From: Oscillospiraceae bacterium | Lineage (GTDB): Bacteria; Bacillota; Clostridia; Oscillospirales; Oscillospiraceae | Assembly (NCBI GenBank): GCA_009777235.1 | Contig: WRMH01000005.1 | Coordinates: 1 to 64,000 of the forward strand | Reading direction: 5' to 3' | Length of the DNA stretch: 64,000 nt | Shown: positions 17,220 to 25,925 of the stretch, in pieces | How the letters are laid out: each line of letters starts with the position of its first letter | Position numbering within the stretch: position 1 is the stretch's first letter | Notes under the pieces: model-generated | Told to the model about the DNA's origin: nothing | Database searches by the model: none | The model's input: only the letters and a program-made list of their open reading frames with translations | Translations under genes and position numbers: made by a program

Positions 17220-19814
17220 CTATAATCCGAGCTCGACGATTTTTACCGCGGCCTCCGCGCTGCTTGCGACATCGAGCTTTCTAAAAATCAGCTTCATATG
17301 TGATTTTACCCCGTCGGGGGAAATATCCATTATCCGGGCTATTTCGTTTCTGCTGTGCCCCTCGCGCATCAGGCGCATGACGGCCTGCTGGCGTTTTGTA
17401 AAGTTTAAGGTTTCGGATGTCCGCTCGGCGGCCATGCCTTTTGACCCTTTTGCCGCCGCGCAGGAGGCAATGTACAGGGATTTTATGAAAGAGGCCGGTA
17501 TGCCGCCGTCAAAATCAGCCTGCACGCTTTGCTTCATCAGTTTATGGAGCATGGTGAGTAAATCCGCCCCCTCGCTGATGAATATTTGCGTATAGCCGTG
17601 AACATGCGCCGTGCGCATGGCCTGTATCAAATGCGAGAAGGCGGCGTCCGTGCCGCCGCGAGGCAGTTTATGATGCGCGATTGCAAGGAGGATATGCGCC
17701 TCGATCACGTCAATGGTTCGCCGATAGTTTTTGGCCAAAGCGAGCAATTTTAGAGAAAGCATGATCGAGCGGTGGTAGTCCCCGGTCACGATCAAAGCCC
17801 TCACTGTGGTAAAATGACGGTAAAATTTATAAAAGGTCGGGTTTTGATGGTCGGGCTCGTCATTTTTCAAAAGCCACTCCCGGGCAGTTTCAACACTTCC
17901 GGCGGACAGTTTCAGGCGGGTATGAAAAGCGCGGAGATTAGCTTTTAGAAAATAAGCTCCGTGCTGCTCTATGAGAGCGTCCACAGTCGCCGGCACCCGC
18001 GTCGCGTCCCCGGTATTATCGGACGCCCATAACGCGGCGGCATGGATCATATAAGCGCAAAACCAAATTTCGGGAGCCGCCTCTTTGGTTGTCGCGGCGA
18101 TAGCGTTTTGCGAATGGCGCAAGGCGGCATCCAAGTCGCTGCGCTCATAAGCTATACCGGCGCGGATCGAATGTTCGACAATATCATAATCATTAATAAA
18201 AATGTTCCTCAATGTCTTCCTAAAAAGCGTGAGCTTATGTTCCGTGTCTGAGGCAAACTCCGTAAAATCCCGGAAAGAACGGTGAAAAAACGGCATATTT
18301 TGCGTCAGGGAAATCGTGGTGACATTCTTAAACCTGCCAAAAGGCGGCACTTTTATGTTTGCCAAAACATCCGCAAAACCGTTGCGGTAATCGAGGATTT
18401 TAAGCAGCATAGAGGTGAGGAGTGAGCGGGGGTTTTTGATGATGATTTTGGGAAGAGCCGTCCAATACCGGTCATAATAGTTTTTCATATCGTCCGGGCA
18501 TCCGTCCACAAAAGCCACCCATATCAAAGGCTCAAGGCAAAACGGGTGACGGCTCAAAACGGCTTCGTCAATCACCTTGCGCACAGAGTTGACCGTATCT
18601 TCTACCGAAGCGTAGGGCGATTTATGCGAGATATACATTAAATCCACGCTGCGCGCGATTTGATTGATATCGCGGCATCTGGCATAAAAATCAACGGCTT
18701 TGTAATAATCTTTTTGCTCAAAATACCAATCTCCGGCAGCTTTGAGCTGCTTGTCCCAAAATGCCTTCCCATTCTTTTGCGCCATATGCGTCAAAAAATC
18801 GCGAAAAAGGTCATGAAAGCTGTAAAAGCCGTTTGCATCCACCCGGAGAAACGAGTTTTCGCGCAAAAGTGAGGACAAAAACTCCTCGCCGCGCCCGGCG
18901 CCGGTCAGAGCCTCAAAAAGCTCTGCCGTAAAGCTGTTTACCACCGAGACTTTGAGCAAAGAGTCCTGGGTTTTTTCATCCCAGTTTGCCCATATATATT
19001 CTTTTAAATAGGCTTCAAAAAAACGCGCCGTCGGCTTTATGGCATAAGAATCGGCGGAGGAAAGGAGGACGGCTTTTAAGCCTATTGGCCATCCGCCGGT
19101 CGAGGCAAAAATATCATCCGACTGTGCCCGTGTGACGCGGCGGCCTGATTTGGCAAAAAAGGTATGGATTTCATTGCGTGAAAAGCGCAAATCATCTATA
19201 TCAATGACCGCCGCGGTATTTTCGATGACCATTTTGCTAAAGATGTCGGGTATGGCGGCGCGGCTTAGGATAATTACTGTAAAAGATAAAGACATCCGGT
19301 TTAAAAAGTCAAGAAAATGTTTAAGGATTTCCTTGTTTGTAATGACATGGAGGTCGTCGAGCGTCAATATGTACTTATCGCTGCCGCAGGCGGGCTGAGG
19401 CTCAGGGTTTTCAGAGGGGAGTGTAGCCCCGGAAGAGATTTGAGCTTCTTTTGTGACCTCGCAAAACTCATTGAAAGAATCTATGATGCTAAGTGTAAAT
19501 TCGTCGGGAGAGGAATTGAAAGAGGGGTGGGCGATGAAGCTTTGCAGCTTTGCATTATCGGGTTGGAGAAGAGAAAGTGCGCGGCAGAAACGCCGGCAAA
19601 AGATGGTAATAGCGTTGTCGTATTCATCAAAGCGAATCTGGGCGTCATAAACCGTGCCGCTCTTTTTGCGGCGCTCGACCCATAGCTTTGCCGTCACGGT
19701 TTTGCCGTAGCCGCCCGGAGCATGGATGTATATAAGGCGGCGGTCGGACGCTCCGTCGAGGCGTTTCATCAGCGCGTCTCTCGGTATCAGTTGATTAGAA
19801 TCAAAATGAGTCAT
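17220..19814 (-). CDS. MalT-like LuxR-family transcriptional regulator with AAA/STAND ATPase domain
   Basis: An 864-residue signal-integrating activator. The N-terminal STAND ATPase has Walker A HAPGGYGKT (about 31-39) and the Walker B-like YILTLDDLHVI; GGWPIGLKAVLL is a sensor-like motif. A long TPR-type helical region follows (about residues 350-780). The C-terminal LuxR helix-turn-helix, about the last 65 residues, has LTxRQ-type FTKRQQAVMRLMREGHSRNEIARIMDISPDGVKSHM (quoted in part). Relatives bind an inducer and ATP, oligomerise and activate transcription. GGAGGAAGG precedes the ATG. It lies upstream of the TIM-barrel gene and downstream of a hybrid histidine kinase on the same strand. 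Inducer and targets are unknown. Confidence 0.87.
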   Translation of the reverse strand: MTHFDSNQLIPRDALMKRLDGASDRRLIYIHAPGGYGKTVTAKLWVERRKKSGTVYDAQIRFDEYDNAITIFCRRFCRALSLLQPDNAKLQSFIAHPSFNSSPDEFTLSIIDSFNEFCEVTKEAQISSGATLPSENPEPQPACGSDKYILTLDDLHVITNKEILKHFLDFLNRMSLSFTVIILSRAAIPDIFSKMVIENTAAVIDIDDLRFSRNEIHTFFAKSGRRVTRAQSDDIFASTGGWPIGLKAVLLSSADSYAIKPTARFFEAYLKEYIWANWDEKTQDSLLKVSVVNSFTAELFEALTGAGRGEEFLSSLLRENSFLRVDANGFYSFHDLFRDFLTHMAQKNGKAFWDKQLKAAGDWYFEQKDYYKAVDFYARCRDINQIARSVDLMYISHKSPYASVEDTVNSVRKVIDEAVLSRHPFCLEPLIWVAFVDGCPDDMKNYYDRYWTALPKIIIKNPRSLLTSMLLKILDYRNGFADVLANIKVPPFGRFKNVTTISLTQNMPFFHRSFRDFTEFASDTEHKLTLFRKTLRNIFINDYDIVEHSIRAGIAYERSDLDAALRHSQNAIAATTKEAAPEIWFCAYMIHAAALWASDNTGDATRVPATVDALIEQHGAYFLKANLRAFHTRLKLSAGSVETAREWLLKNDEPDHQNPTFYKFYRHFTTVRALIVTGDYHRSIMLSLKLLALAKNYRRTIDVIEAHILLAIAHHKLPRGGTDAAFSHLIQAMRTAHVHGYTQIFISEGADLLTMLHKLMKQSVQADFDGGIPASFIKSLYIASCAAAKGSKGMAAERTSETLNFTKRQQAVMRLMREGHSRNEIARIMDISPDGVKSHMKLIFRKLDVASSAEAAVKIVELGL

Positions 19815-19861
19815 AGTAAACTACCTTCCTCCGGCTTATAAAAATAATTGATTCTTCTTAA

Positions 19862-19974
19862 TTTTTCGGTCATAAAAATTATTCCGAGAGCGGAGCATGG
19901 ATGCGGAGCGTCCGATCGTTTGCGCACGGATGGACGCAATTGATCGGGGAGGAATGATTTTATGACCGAAAAAA
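19862..19974 (+). repeat. MITE-like palindromic element, copy B
   Basis: The most perfect copy. The ends TTTTTCGGTCATAAAA..ATTCC and GGAATGATTTTATGACCGAAAAA (quoted in part) are inverted repeats of about 22 bases. The internal hairpin is CCGATC..TTGCG / CGCAA..GATCGG, where copies A and C have CCGAACC..CTGCG / CGCAG.GGTTCGG. It lies between the LuxR-type and histidine kinase genes. Confidence 0.85.
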
Positions 19975-20015
19975 TCATTCGACTCAGGTACCGAAAAAAT
20001 CATTCGACTCAGGTA
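19966..20015. repeat. 25-base direct duplication at the edge of element B
   Basis: The unit beginning CCGAAAAAATCATTCGACTC occurs at 19966-19990 and again at 19991-20015. The first copy starts inside the right terminal repeat of element B, and the second runs into the last codons of the histidine kinase gene. It may mark insertion or slippage. Confidence 0.8.
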
Positions 20016-21544
20016 GGTAAATATTTACCCAGCATTTTTGATATAGAGGCAACATCAAAGGGCTTTCCGATATGATCGTTCATACCGGCGGCAAGACATT
20101 CATCAATATCGCTTTTGAAAACATTGGCGGTCATAGCTATTATAGGCAGCGGAATATCGGAAAGGGCGGGCAGCGCCCGTATGCGGCGCGTTGCCTCAAG
20201 CCCGTCCATTTCAGGCATCTTCACATCCATAAACACAATGTCATAGTGCCCGGGCGACGCCTCAATCATATCCAACGCGGCTTTGCCGTTTTCCGCAAAA
20301 TCCACGATAAGCCCGAAATCATCCAAAAGCGCCTTAAATATTTCACGGTTGATGTCCATGTCCTCCGCGAGCAATATCTTTTTGCCCGCAAAGCTGCGGC
20401 TTTCGGCAAAGAAATTACTGCCCGCTTCCAAATCGGTCTTTTCGCCGCGCCGCGCTTTTACGGTAAAAATAAAGCTCGCGCCTTTGCCAAGCTCGGATTT
20501 TACCGTAATCTCTCCGCCCATAAGCTCGACGATACGCTTTGAAATAACAAGGCCAAGCCCCGTGCCGCCATACTGACGGCTGGTTTCGCTCTCCGCCTGC
20601 CCGAATGCCTGAAACAAATTTTTCTGCTGCTCGGGAGATATGCCTATCCCATTGTCGCTCACTTCAAAACGCAGCTCGCAAAGCCCGTCGGTCTCTGAGA
20701 TCAAAGAGGCAAAAAGGCTGATTTCCCCGCCATCGGGCGTGAATTTTACGGCGTTTGCCATCAAATTTGTAATAACCTGCGCGAGTCTCTGGTCGTCGCC
20801 TTGCATAAAACGCGGCATATTGTCGTCTATGGACACAGATAGCGTCTGATGCTTTTCATCCGTGCGAAAATTAAGGAGCGTCAGCACCATTTGCATCATT
20901 TTTTCAAAGTCAAACTCCGCTTGAGCAAGCTCTAATTTGTCCGCTTCGATTTTTGCCATGTCCAAAACGTCGTTTATGACGCCGATCAAATATGAGGATG
21001 CTCGCTCAATCTCGTCCAATGAAAGGTTTTTTCGCTCTATGTCCGCCGCTTTTTTTCCGATGGCGGTCATTCCCATAATCACGTTCATCGGGGTTCGCAT
21101 TTCGTGGCTCATCGTGGATAAAAAATCGCTTTTTACCCGACTAAGCTCCTCGGCGCAGTCTTTTGCCGTGACAAGCTCGTCATGTGCCTGCTTTAATTTG
21201 ATCACCGCCCTTTTGTCGTGGGATTTTAGCTTTCCCACCAAAATAACGATAGTAAATACGGCAAGCAAGATCGTGGCGAGTTTTTCTGTCGCCGCTTTAT
21301 CCAAGGTTGCGATAAAGAAAAAATAGGCGGAATACGCCGCCGCCGTGCTGCCGCTGAGCAATCCGCCGATGTATCCGTCCAGATAGGAAAATAAAACCAC
21401 CGGGATAATCAAAATCATCATGGGGTTTGGAATGTTCAAAAAATATACTGCCGCAATGGCCAAAACTGTAACGGGGATGCTCAAAATCCGATATGTGACC
21501 GGGTTGCCTCGCAGCTTGTTCAATTTAGATAACACTTCTAACAC
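20009..21544 (-). CDS. Hybrid sensor histidine kinase with C-terminal receiver
   Basis: A 511-residue membrane-bound kinase. Residues 20-105 hold three or four membrane helices resembling a DUF4118-type sensor. A coiled stretch follows, then HisKA with STMSHEMRTPMN (phospho-acceptor His147). The HATPase domain has NLMANAVKFTPDGG and GTGLGLVISKRIVELMGG. The C-terminal receiver has KKILLAEDMDIN, FMDVKMPEMDG (Asp440) and IAMTANVFKSDIDECLAAGMNDHIGKPF (quoted in part). No output domain or separate response regulator is adjacent, so phosphorelay to a distant HPt protein is likely. The GTG at 21544 was used; another GTG at 21535 has better spacing to AAAGGTG. Confidence 0.88.
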   Translation of the reverse strand: MLEVLSKLNKLRGNPVTYRILSIPVTVLAIAAVYFLNIPNPMMILIIPVVLFSYLDGYIGGLLSGSTAAAYSAYFFFIATLDKAATEKLATILLAVFTIVILVGKLKSHDKRAVIKLKQAHDELVTAKDCAEELSRVKSDFLSTMSHEMRTPMNVIMGMTAIGKKAADIERKNLSLDEIERASSYLIGVINDVLDMAKIEADKLELAQAEFDFEKMMQMVLTLLNFRTDEKHQTLSVSIDDNMPRFMQGDDQRLAQVITNLMANAVKFTPDGGEISLFASLISETDGLCELRFEVSDNGIGISPEQQKNLFQAFGQAESETSRQYGGTGLGLVISKRIVELMGGEITVKSELGKGASFIFTVKARRGEKTDLEAGSNFFAESRSFAGKKILLAEDMDINREIFKALLDDFGLIVDFAENGKAALDMIEASPGHYDIVFMDVKMPEMDGLEATRRIRALPALSDIPLPIIAMTANVFKSDIDECLAAGMNDHIGKPFDVASISKMLGKYLPT

Positions 21545-21589
21545 ACCTTTTTAAACATATTTTGAAATAACGCAAACGCGGCATGGCAT

Positions 21590-21618
21590 ATTATAGCACA
21601 GCCGATTTTAAAATGAAA
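21590..21618 (-). promoter_or_regulatory. Sigma-A-like promoter of the hybrid histidine kinase gene
   Basis: On the minus strand a perfect TATAAT (21590-21595) lies 17 bases from the weak -35 TTTCAT (21613-21618). A separate AGTACC-CAAGA-GGTACT palindrome at 21653-21669 sits in the divergent region shared with the DUF4214 gene and overlaps a weak plus-strand TTGTTA/TAAAGT pair (21669-21696). Confidence 0.5.
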
Positions 21619-21772
21619 CATCTTACGAAGTTATTATAATTATTTTCAAGATAGTACCCAAGAGGTACTTGTTATATTTCGGTGATTTGGTAAAGTGACA
21701 GTGAAAAAGTTTAAAACCCTGCCTTTTAGTTAATTATGCACTATGAATTATGAATTTAAAAGGAGTTTACTT

Positions 21773-24052
21773 ATGAAAAGCAAAAAAATTTTGCGCCGCC
21801 TGACCGCCGCAGCCATCGCAGCCGTTATGGTCTGCCTTCTTATCCCCGTGACGACCGTATTGGCGTCGAGTGCAGAAGATTTGGCGGCTCATATAATGGC
21901 TTTTGACGACCGCTTGACCGCGGTTGCTGATACGGATGAAAAAACCGTCACCGTGACCGGATCGGCGACAGGTGTCGACTCTCGGTTGACTTTAGATATT
22001 GACTCTGGTGTGACCGTCATATGGAAAGCTACTTTTAGAGGTGATGTGGGCGGTCTTATATTAGTTAAAGGCGGTGGGACTTTCGTTGCGGACGATGGGG
22101 CTTTCATAACCACAAACACGTCTGGAGCGATTCTTATAGGTGAGAGCGGGGGCGCAGCTACACAAGTCCGCGTTAGAAATGGAGCTGTACTTAGAGGGCC
22201 TCAAGGTATTGACTCAAACGCACCAACAAGTGGTAGCGGTGACAGTATCTACGTCGAAGGCGGCCGGGTGGAATCTATAGGAGGCACTGGGGGATATAAT
22301 GCCATTAACAGTAGTGGCAATACGCCTGTCACGGTCAGCGGCGGCGAAGTAGTTGCCTTAGGGGGCGGATTGGCACAGGCCATTTCAACGGGTGGAGATG
22401 TGACAATCACGGGCGGATTGGTCAGAAACGCTCGTCCGTCAGACGATAACGTTGCAGTCGTTGTGTCGTGGGGGAGTGTATCAATCACAGGCGGCACAGT
22501 ATTTGGTTATGGTACTGAAACTATAGGCGAGTGGGTTAGTGGAAAATCCACCGGAATCGTTTTTGGATATACCGGAGAAAAAGTCAAGGTCAAGGTCTCG
22601 GGCGACGGTCTTATCATCGCGTGGGATAGGGACACCTATGACACCCCCGGCGGCAAGGGTAGAGACCCCGGTTTTTACAAACCCGGTGACGCAGAGATTG
22701 ACGAATTAGAAGTTGAAAGCGACGGCACTGCCACGGTTCTGTGGGTGGAGCATATCACGCCCGGCAGGGACGGCCTTTATTATGAAAAAGGCAGCAACAG
22801 CGGATATATAATATTGCCCGTCGGCGTCGGCAGTGTAAAATATAGCGTAGAACTTAACACGACGGGTCATATTTTCCCCACCGTGCCTCGTGGCTATGAC
22901 GATGATTTGATGAAAAACATAGATTTACCCGCCTTGGAACTTATTGTCACAGACGTAAGCAACGTAAGCGACGCCGCGTCCGGAGCCGAAGCCATCGCCG
23001 TCACCCTCACCAGCCTTGGCGGTTCCGGAGCGGCTGCTTTTGAGTTGTCTAAAGCTGAGGGTACGTTAGCCAAAACCGGTGCGACTGATGAATTCACGAT
23101 AAAGCCAAAACCCGGACTCCCGGCGGGTACGCACCGCGCCAGAGTGAGCGTCGGGGCAGCCCCCGGCAATGACAAAGCAATCCTGCCGCAGAGCTTTGAG
23201 GTTTCATTTACCGTCACCGACCGCCCAAACAGCACGGGCATCACCGTGGAGATGTGGGATGATAATAAAGACGGTTGGGATGGCGATGGTGTGCTGAAAA
23301 TCATCGTCAATGAGGGCGAGAGCAATGAGCAGGTTTATGATCTGAAATTAACGAGTGAAACCGCAAAGTTCACCTTTTATGTTGTAAACGGCGACAATGT
23401 CAGGTTTTATTGGGAAGGTGAGGACGAGTACGATGAAAATGCTTTCATCGCATATTATGCCCCCCCCCTCCCGCAGCTCTCACCGAGTTTTAATCCCGAG
23501 CCTGGCAAAGGCTGGGAGGATGAAGAAGGAAATAACGGCCTTTTCCTGTACTATATGCAGTATGGCGATTTAGCGGGCGATACCGGCAGATGGGAAGACT
23601 TTCTCACTGGCTTCATCTGTGAGTTTATCGTCTCTTTCCCGATATCCGGCGATGACGGGGGCGATTCCTGCGGCTGCGGCCCGTTTTCGGTCTGCTCGTT
23701 TGTGACAAACCTGTACCTCAATGTTTTGGAGCGCGAGCCTGACTTTGCCGGTTTTGAATACTGGACAGCGGGGCTTTATGACGGCTCTTTTACAGCGGCG
23801 GAGGTCGTCTACGGATTTATGTTTAGCGAGGAACTGGGCGAAAAGAACTTGGATAACGAGGATTTTGTCGAGACCTTGTATCAGGCGTTTTTTGGGCGCT
23901 CCTCTGACGAGACGGGCAAAACAAACTGGGTGAACGCTGCAAACGCGCACGAGCGTATCGTGATTTTCTACGGTTTTGCCATATCTTTGGAGTTTGAGCT
24001 GTTTTGCGAGGCGCACGGCTTTGAGATATACGACGGCCGCGCGATAGATTGA
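21773..24052 (+). CDS. Secreted repetitive protein with C-terminal DUF4214 domain
   Basis: A 759-residue exported protein. The signal peptide (about 1-32) has a KSKKILRR basic start and a long alanine/valine core before VLASS. Residues 40-260 are rich in Gly, Val and Thr in short strand-like repeats (SGGEVVALGGG, ITGGLVRNA, ITGGTVFGYG), suggesting a right-handed beta-helix. The middle is Ig-like or beta-sandwich-like. The C-terminus (about 655-750) has SVCSFVTNLYLNVLEREPDFAGFEYW (quoted in part) and FVETLYQAFFGRSSDETG, the paired helical signature of DUF4214. DUF4214 occurs in large surface and S-layer-associated proteins. The ATG at 21773 has AGGAG; an earlier start at 21743 is less likely. 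Role unknown, perhaps cell surface. Confidence 0.8.
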   Translation: MKSKKILRRLTAAAIAAVMVCLLIPVTTVLASSAEDLAAHIMAFDDRLTAVADTDEKTVTVTGSATGVDSRLTLDIDSGVTVIWKATFRGDVGGLILVKGGGTFVADDGAFITTNTSGAILIGESGGAATQVRVRNGAVLRGPQGIDSNAPTSGSGDSIYVEGGRVESIGGTGGYNAINSSGNTPVTVSGGEVVALGGGLAQAISTGGDVTITGGLVRNARPSDDNVAVVVSWGSVSITGGTVFGYGTETIGEWVSGKSTGIVFGYTGEKVKVKVSGDGLIIAWDRDTYDTPGGKGRDPGFYKPGDAEIDELEVESDGTATVLWVEHITPGRDGLYYEKGSNSGYIILPVGVGSVKYSVELNTTGHIFPTVPRGYDDDLMKNIDLPALELIVTDVSNVSDAASGAEAIAVTLTSLGGSGAAAFELSKAEGTLAKTGATDEFTIKPKPGLPAGTHRARVSVGAAPGNDKAILPQSFEVSFTVTDRPNSTGITVEMWDDNKDGWDGDGVLKIIVNEGESNEQVYDLKLTSETAKFTFYVVNGDNVRFYWEGEDEYDENAFIAYYAPPLPQLSPSFNPEPGKGWEDEEGNNGLFLYYMQYGDLAGDTGRWEDFLTGFICEFIVSFPISGDDGGDSCGCGPFSVCSFVTNLYLNVLEREPDFAGFEYWTAGLYDGSFTAAEVVYGFMFSEELGEKNLDNEDFVETLYQAFFGRSSDETGKTNWVNAANAHERIVIFYGFAISLEFELFCEAHGFEIYDGRAID

Positions 24053-24166
24053 TGTTGTTAAAATCCTCCCGCGCTTTGCGCGGGTGGCGAGACGAATTTA
24101 TATCAAGCGAAGGCGATATATTAAATTTGAGTTTTAACTGAGACTACTCCTTGTCCTTTTTCATTA

Positions 24167-24199
24167 GCCGAAAGCCCCTTGAAACAAGGGGCCTTTGGC
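24167..24199 (+). terminator. Terminator-like hairpin T1 after the DUF4214 gene
   Basis: GCCGAAAGCCCCTT / AAGGGGCCTTTGGC around a GAAAC loop, preceded by a conserved leader starting ACTGAGACTACTCCTTGTCC. The same block recurs at 25531-25563 and 29599-29631. T1's right arm has drifted from perfect pairing. No strong T run follows, so termination is plausible rather than certain. Confidence 0.55.
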
Positions 24200-24265
24200 G
24201 TGGGGGTGGGGGGTAGACGCGTACGCTCTAAACAGACGAGATGCGCCTCTTGTCCCCGCCGTAGG

Positions 24266-24382
24266 GATAAAACAAATCGCGCAACATCTCGAAGTGAACG
24301 AGTTGCGGTATTATCATTTTAGCGTTTTGCAGCACAGCTTGACTAAAGTTTGCGCTTACTGCGGGTTCTGGAGCCTTTTTAA
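24266..24382 (-). pseudogene. vapC-like PIN toxin remnant, residues 18-56
   Basis: Translates to KKAPEPAVSANFSQAVLQ.. and matches residues 18-56 of the intact VapC at 27655-28071, with a few changes (T20A, V44L, G51D). It lacks a start, the first catalytic Asp and the whole C-terminal half. Together with 26512-26579, which carries residues 1-17 on the same strand, it forms one vapC split by 2.1 kb. Upstream of it (24053-24265) lie only a CCCGCG/CGCGGG hairpin and T1. Confidence 0.85.
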
Positions 24383-24384
24383 TT

Positions 24385-24942
24385 TTACCACCCTGTATCC
24401 ATTTTCTTGAGCCTTCTATTTTCCTTGTTATAGTCGCTTTCAAAGTGATAAAATAGCTTTGATAACATTAAATAATTATGTTGCTCTTGATTCCTTTCCA
24501 ACCGCAACATACACATGAAATTGTGGTCATATGGGTGCTTGTCGTGCAGTAATTTATTAACATTGTCAAAAGAGCGGGGGTTTGATAGTTGAACGCCAGA
24601 TGCCGCATTAGTTACATGAAATCTGCCCATATGCATTGCTATAAACTCATTCGCAAAATAAAATTCCATCTTTTTACGTACTAACTTTGACATCTCTTTA
24701 AGCGGGCAAACATCAAGCACGGACAAGCAAATAACCGTTGCTTGTTTGTGCGAGTCTAACTCTGGCTCGCCGGCAGCGTTCAATATGCCTTTAAGAATGT
24801 TAGTATGCTTCTTAATTGCCCCATAAAACTCTTTTGCCAACATACCCTTGTCCTTTGCGCGACAGCGGACGTGCCAGTTTTCGTTGTTTTCGAGCGTTTG
24901 AATAAGGTATAAAAATACATCACCAATATTGTTTTTTGCCAC
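24385..24942 (-). CDS. Hypothetical protein, 185 aa
   Basis: I do not recognise this family. The protein is soluble, with no signal peptide or membrane helix, and rich in His, Lys, Asn and Leu. It contains MAKNNIGDVFLYLIQTLENN at the start and helical stretches such as LLHDKHPYDHNFMCMLRLERNQEQHNY (quoted in part), so it is probably all-alpha. The start is GTG with GAGGATAGG upstream, and its ribosome site overlaps the end of the 67-residue gene 10 bases upstream. It ends exactly at the left edge of the segment that splits the vapC remnant. Being paired with a short upstream gene inside a toxin-antitoxin island makes a TA role possible, but nothing in the sequence proves it. Confidence 0.55.
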   Translation of the reverse strand: MAKNNIGDVFLYLIQTLENNENWHVRCRAKDKGMLAKEFYGAIKKHTNILKGILNAAGEPELDSHKQATVICLSVLDVCPLKEMSKLVRKKMEFYFANEFIAMHMGRFHVTNAASGVQLSNPRSFDNVNKLLHDKHPYDHNFMCMLRLERNQEQHNYLMLSKLFYHFESDYNKENRRLKKMDTGW

Positions 24943-24952
24943 GGCCTATCCT

Positions 24953-25156
24953 CTACAATCCGTATTCCGCAAGGTCAGAATAGTAATCAGATAGCTTTTT
25001 ACCATGATTGTCAGGCATCATTGCTTTTATAGCTTCTTCGTAGGTGACATCCGGCCCCGTAAGCGCCTGATTGGTAAATTCTTGAAAATATTCTTGAAAC
25101 CCCCTCATGCACTCGGGTTCATTAACCGTAACTGCGCCTCTGTCTGATATAGCCAT
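24953..25156 (-). CDS. Hypothetical small acidic protein, 67 aa
   Basis: A 67-residue acidic protein (MAISDRGAVTVNEPECMRGF.. ending SDYYSDLAEYGL). It has no recognised domain and no membrane segment. The ATG at 25156 follows GGAGGG closely; a TTG 12 bases earlier is also open. It lies directly upstream of the 185-residue gene and is probably cotranscribed with it. An acidic small gene ahead of a larger basic one is the usual antitoxin-toxin order, which is only suggestive. The 25157-25374 stretch upstream shows no gene; it has GGGGTA/TACCCC inverted repeats. Confidence 0.45.
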   Translation of the reverse strand: MAISDRGAVTVNEPECMRGFQEYFQEFTNQALTGPDVTYEEAIKAMMPDNHGKKLSDYYSDLAEYGL

Positions 25157-25374
25157 TTCGCCCTCCAATTTCCGTAACTTTCCCCTATAATTTGTCGTGT
25201 TTTTATGGGAAATACTTTAGGGGTAACAAAACCCCAGACACGTTACCATACCCCTGGTCTGTATGCCTGTTTCTATATACTTCTCACCAATGTTTACCGT
25301 ATTCATACACCGGAGCATACTCTATTTCCCATGGAATGTCAAGAATTATGTTTTGAAATGTTTGCCTTTTTCCG

Positions 25375-25484
25375 GTTTCCCTATTTTTCAACATAAAAAA
25401 TGATGTGACTCACAAACGCACCCACAACTAGTGACACGGAAAAACCTGATTTGTCCTTGCAAAAAGCAATACGCTACTATATGT
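25375..25484 (+). repeat. Truncated copy (R1) of the parE-type promoter-leader
   Basis: Homologous to 28568-28848 (R2) and 30533-30844 (R3) from TTTTTCAACATAAAAAATGA through the -35 TTGCAA and the 17-base spacer. The -10 region, TATAAT in R2 and R3, reads TATGTT here because the copy stops at the boundary of the duplicated toxin-antitoxin unit. The promoter is therefore probably dead. Confidence 0.75.
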
Positions 25485-25530
25485 TAAATTGACGTTTTTG
25501 AGTGAGACTACTCCTTGTCCTTTTTCATTA

Positions 25531-25563
25531 GCCGAAAGCCCCTTGAAACAAGGGGCTCTTGGC
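25531..25563 (+). terminator. Terminator-like hairpin T2
   Basis: GCCGAAAGCCCCTT, GAAAC loop, AAGGGGCTCTTGGC. The right arm differs from perfect pairing in its outer half. A second short hairpin, AGACC..GGGTCT, follows. No plus-strand gene remains directly upstream. Confidence 0.5.
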
Positions 25564-25634
25564 GTGGGGGTGGTAGACCAGGCGAGCGCAAGGGTCTGCC
25601 GGGTAATTTTTTGGCACGGGGGGGGGGGGATATG

Positions 25635-25925
25635 TTAGAAATCCAGTTCACTATGAGAGGCCAGCCTGGCCATTATCAATAACAGTTCGCCATTATCTGT
25701 TTTCCTGTAGACCAATAACCAATTTGGAGTTATGTGACACTCCCTGTATCCGTTCCAATTCCCTTGCAGAGCATGGTCACAATGTTTTTCCGGCAAAGGC
25801 TCATCATTGGCCAAAAGTTCTATCACTTCGCGCAGCAAGGATATATTCTTACCTTGTTTCTTTGCTTTTTTGTAGTCCCGCCGATATTGAGCGGAATATT
25901 GTATATCACGTTTTAACAAAATCAT
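25635..25925 (-). CDS. YafQ/RelE-family mRNA interferase toxin, copy 1
   Basis: A 96-residue toxin with the YafQ pattern: ..YRRDYKKAKKQGKN.., LREVIELLANDEPLPEKH, ALQGNWNGYRECHITPNWLLVY, and the C-terminal LARLxSHSELF-like end MARLASHSELDF, whose His is the catalytic type. YafQ cleaves mRNA in the translating ribosome and is neutralised by DinJ. Here the antitoxin gene (26086-26400) lies upstream but 160 bases away, where most such pairs overlap or nearly touch. The other copy (29694-29984) differs at two residues (His-Cys here against His-Tyr, and Arg against Lys near residue 73). Confidence 0.85.
   Translation of the reverse strand: MILLKRDIQYSAQYRRDYKKAKKQGKNISLLREVIELLANDEPLPEKHCDHALQGNWNGYRECHITPNWLLVYRKTDNGELLLIMARLASHSELDF

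Noticed and set aside
24228..24443. Intact 71-residue gene in the vapC remnant region
   Set aside because: Only the middle matches VapC; the ends are chance read-through and overlap the 185-residue gene. It is scored as a pseudogene.
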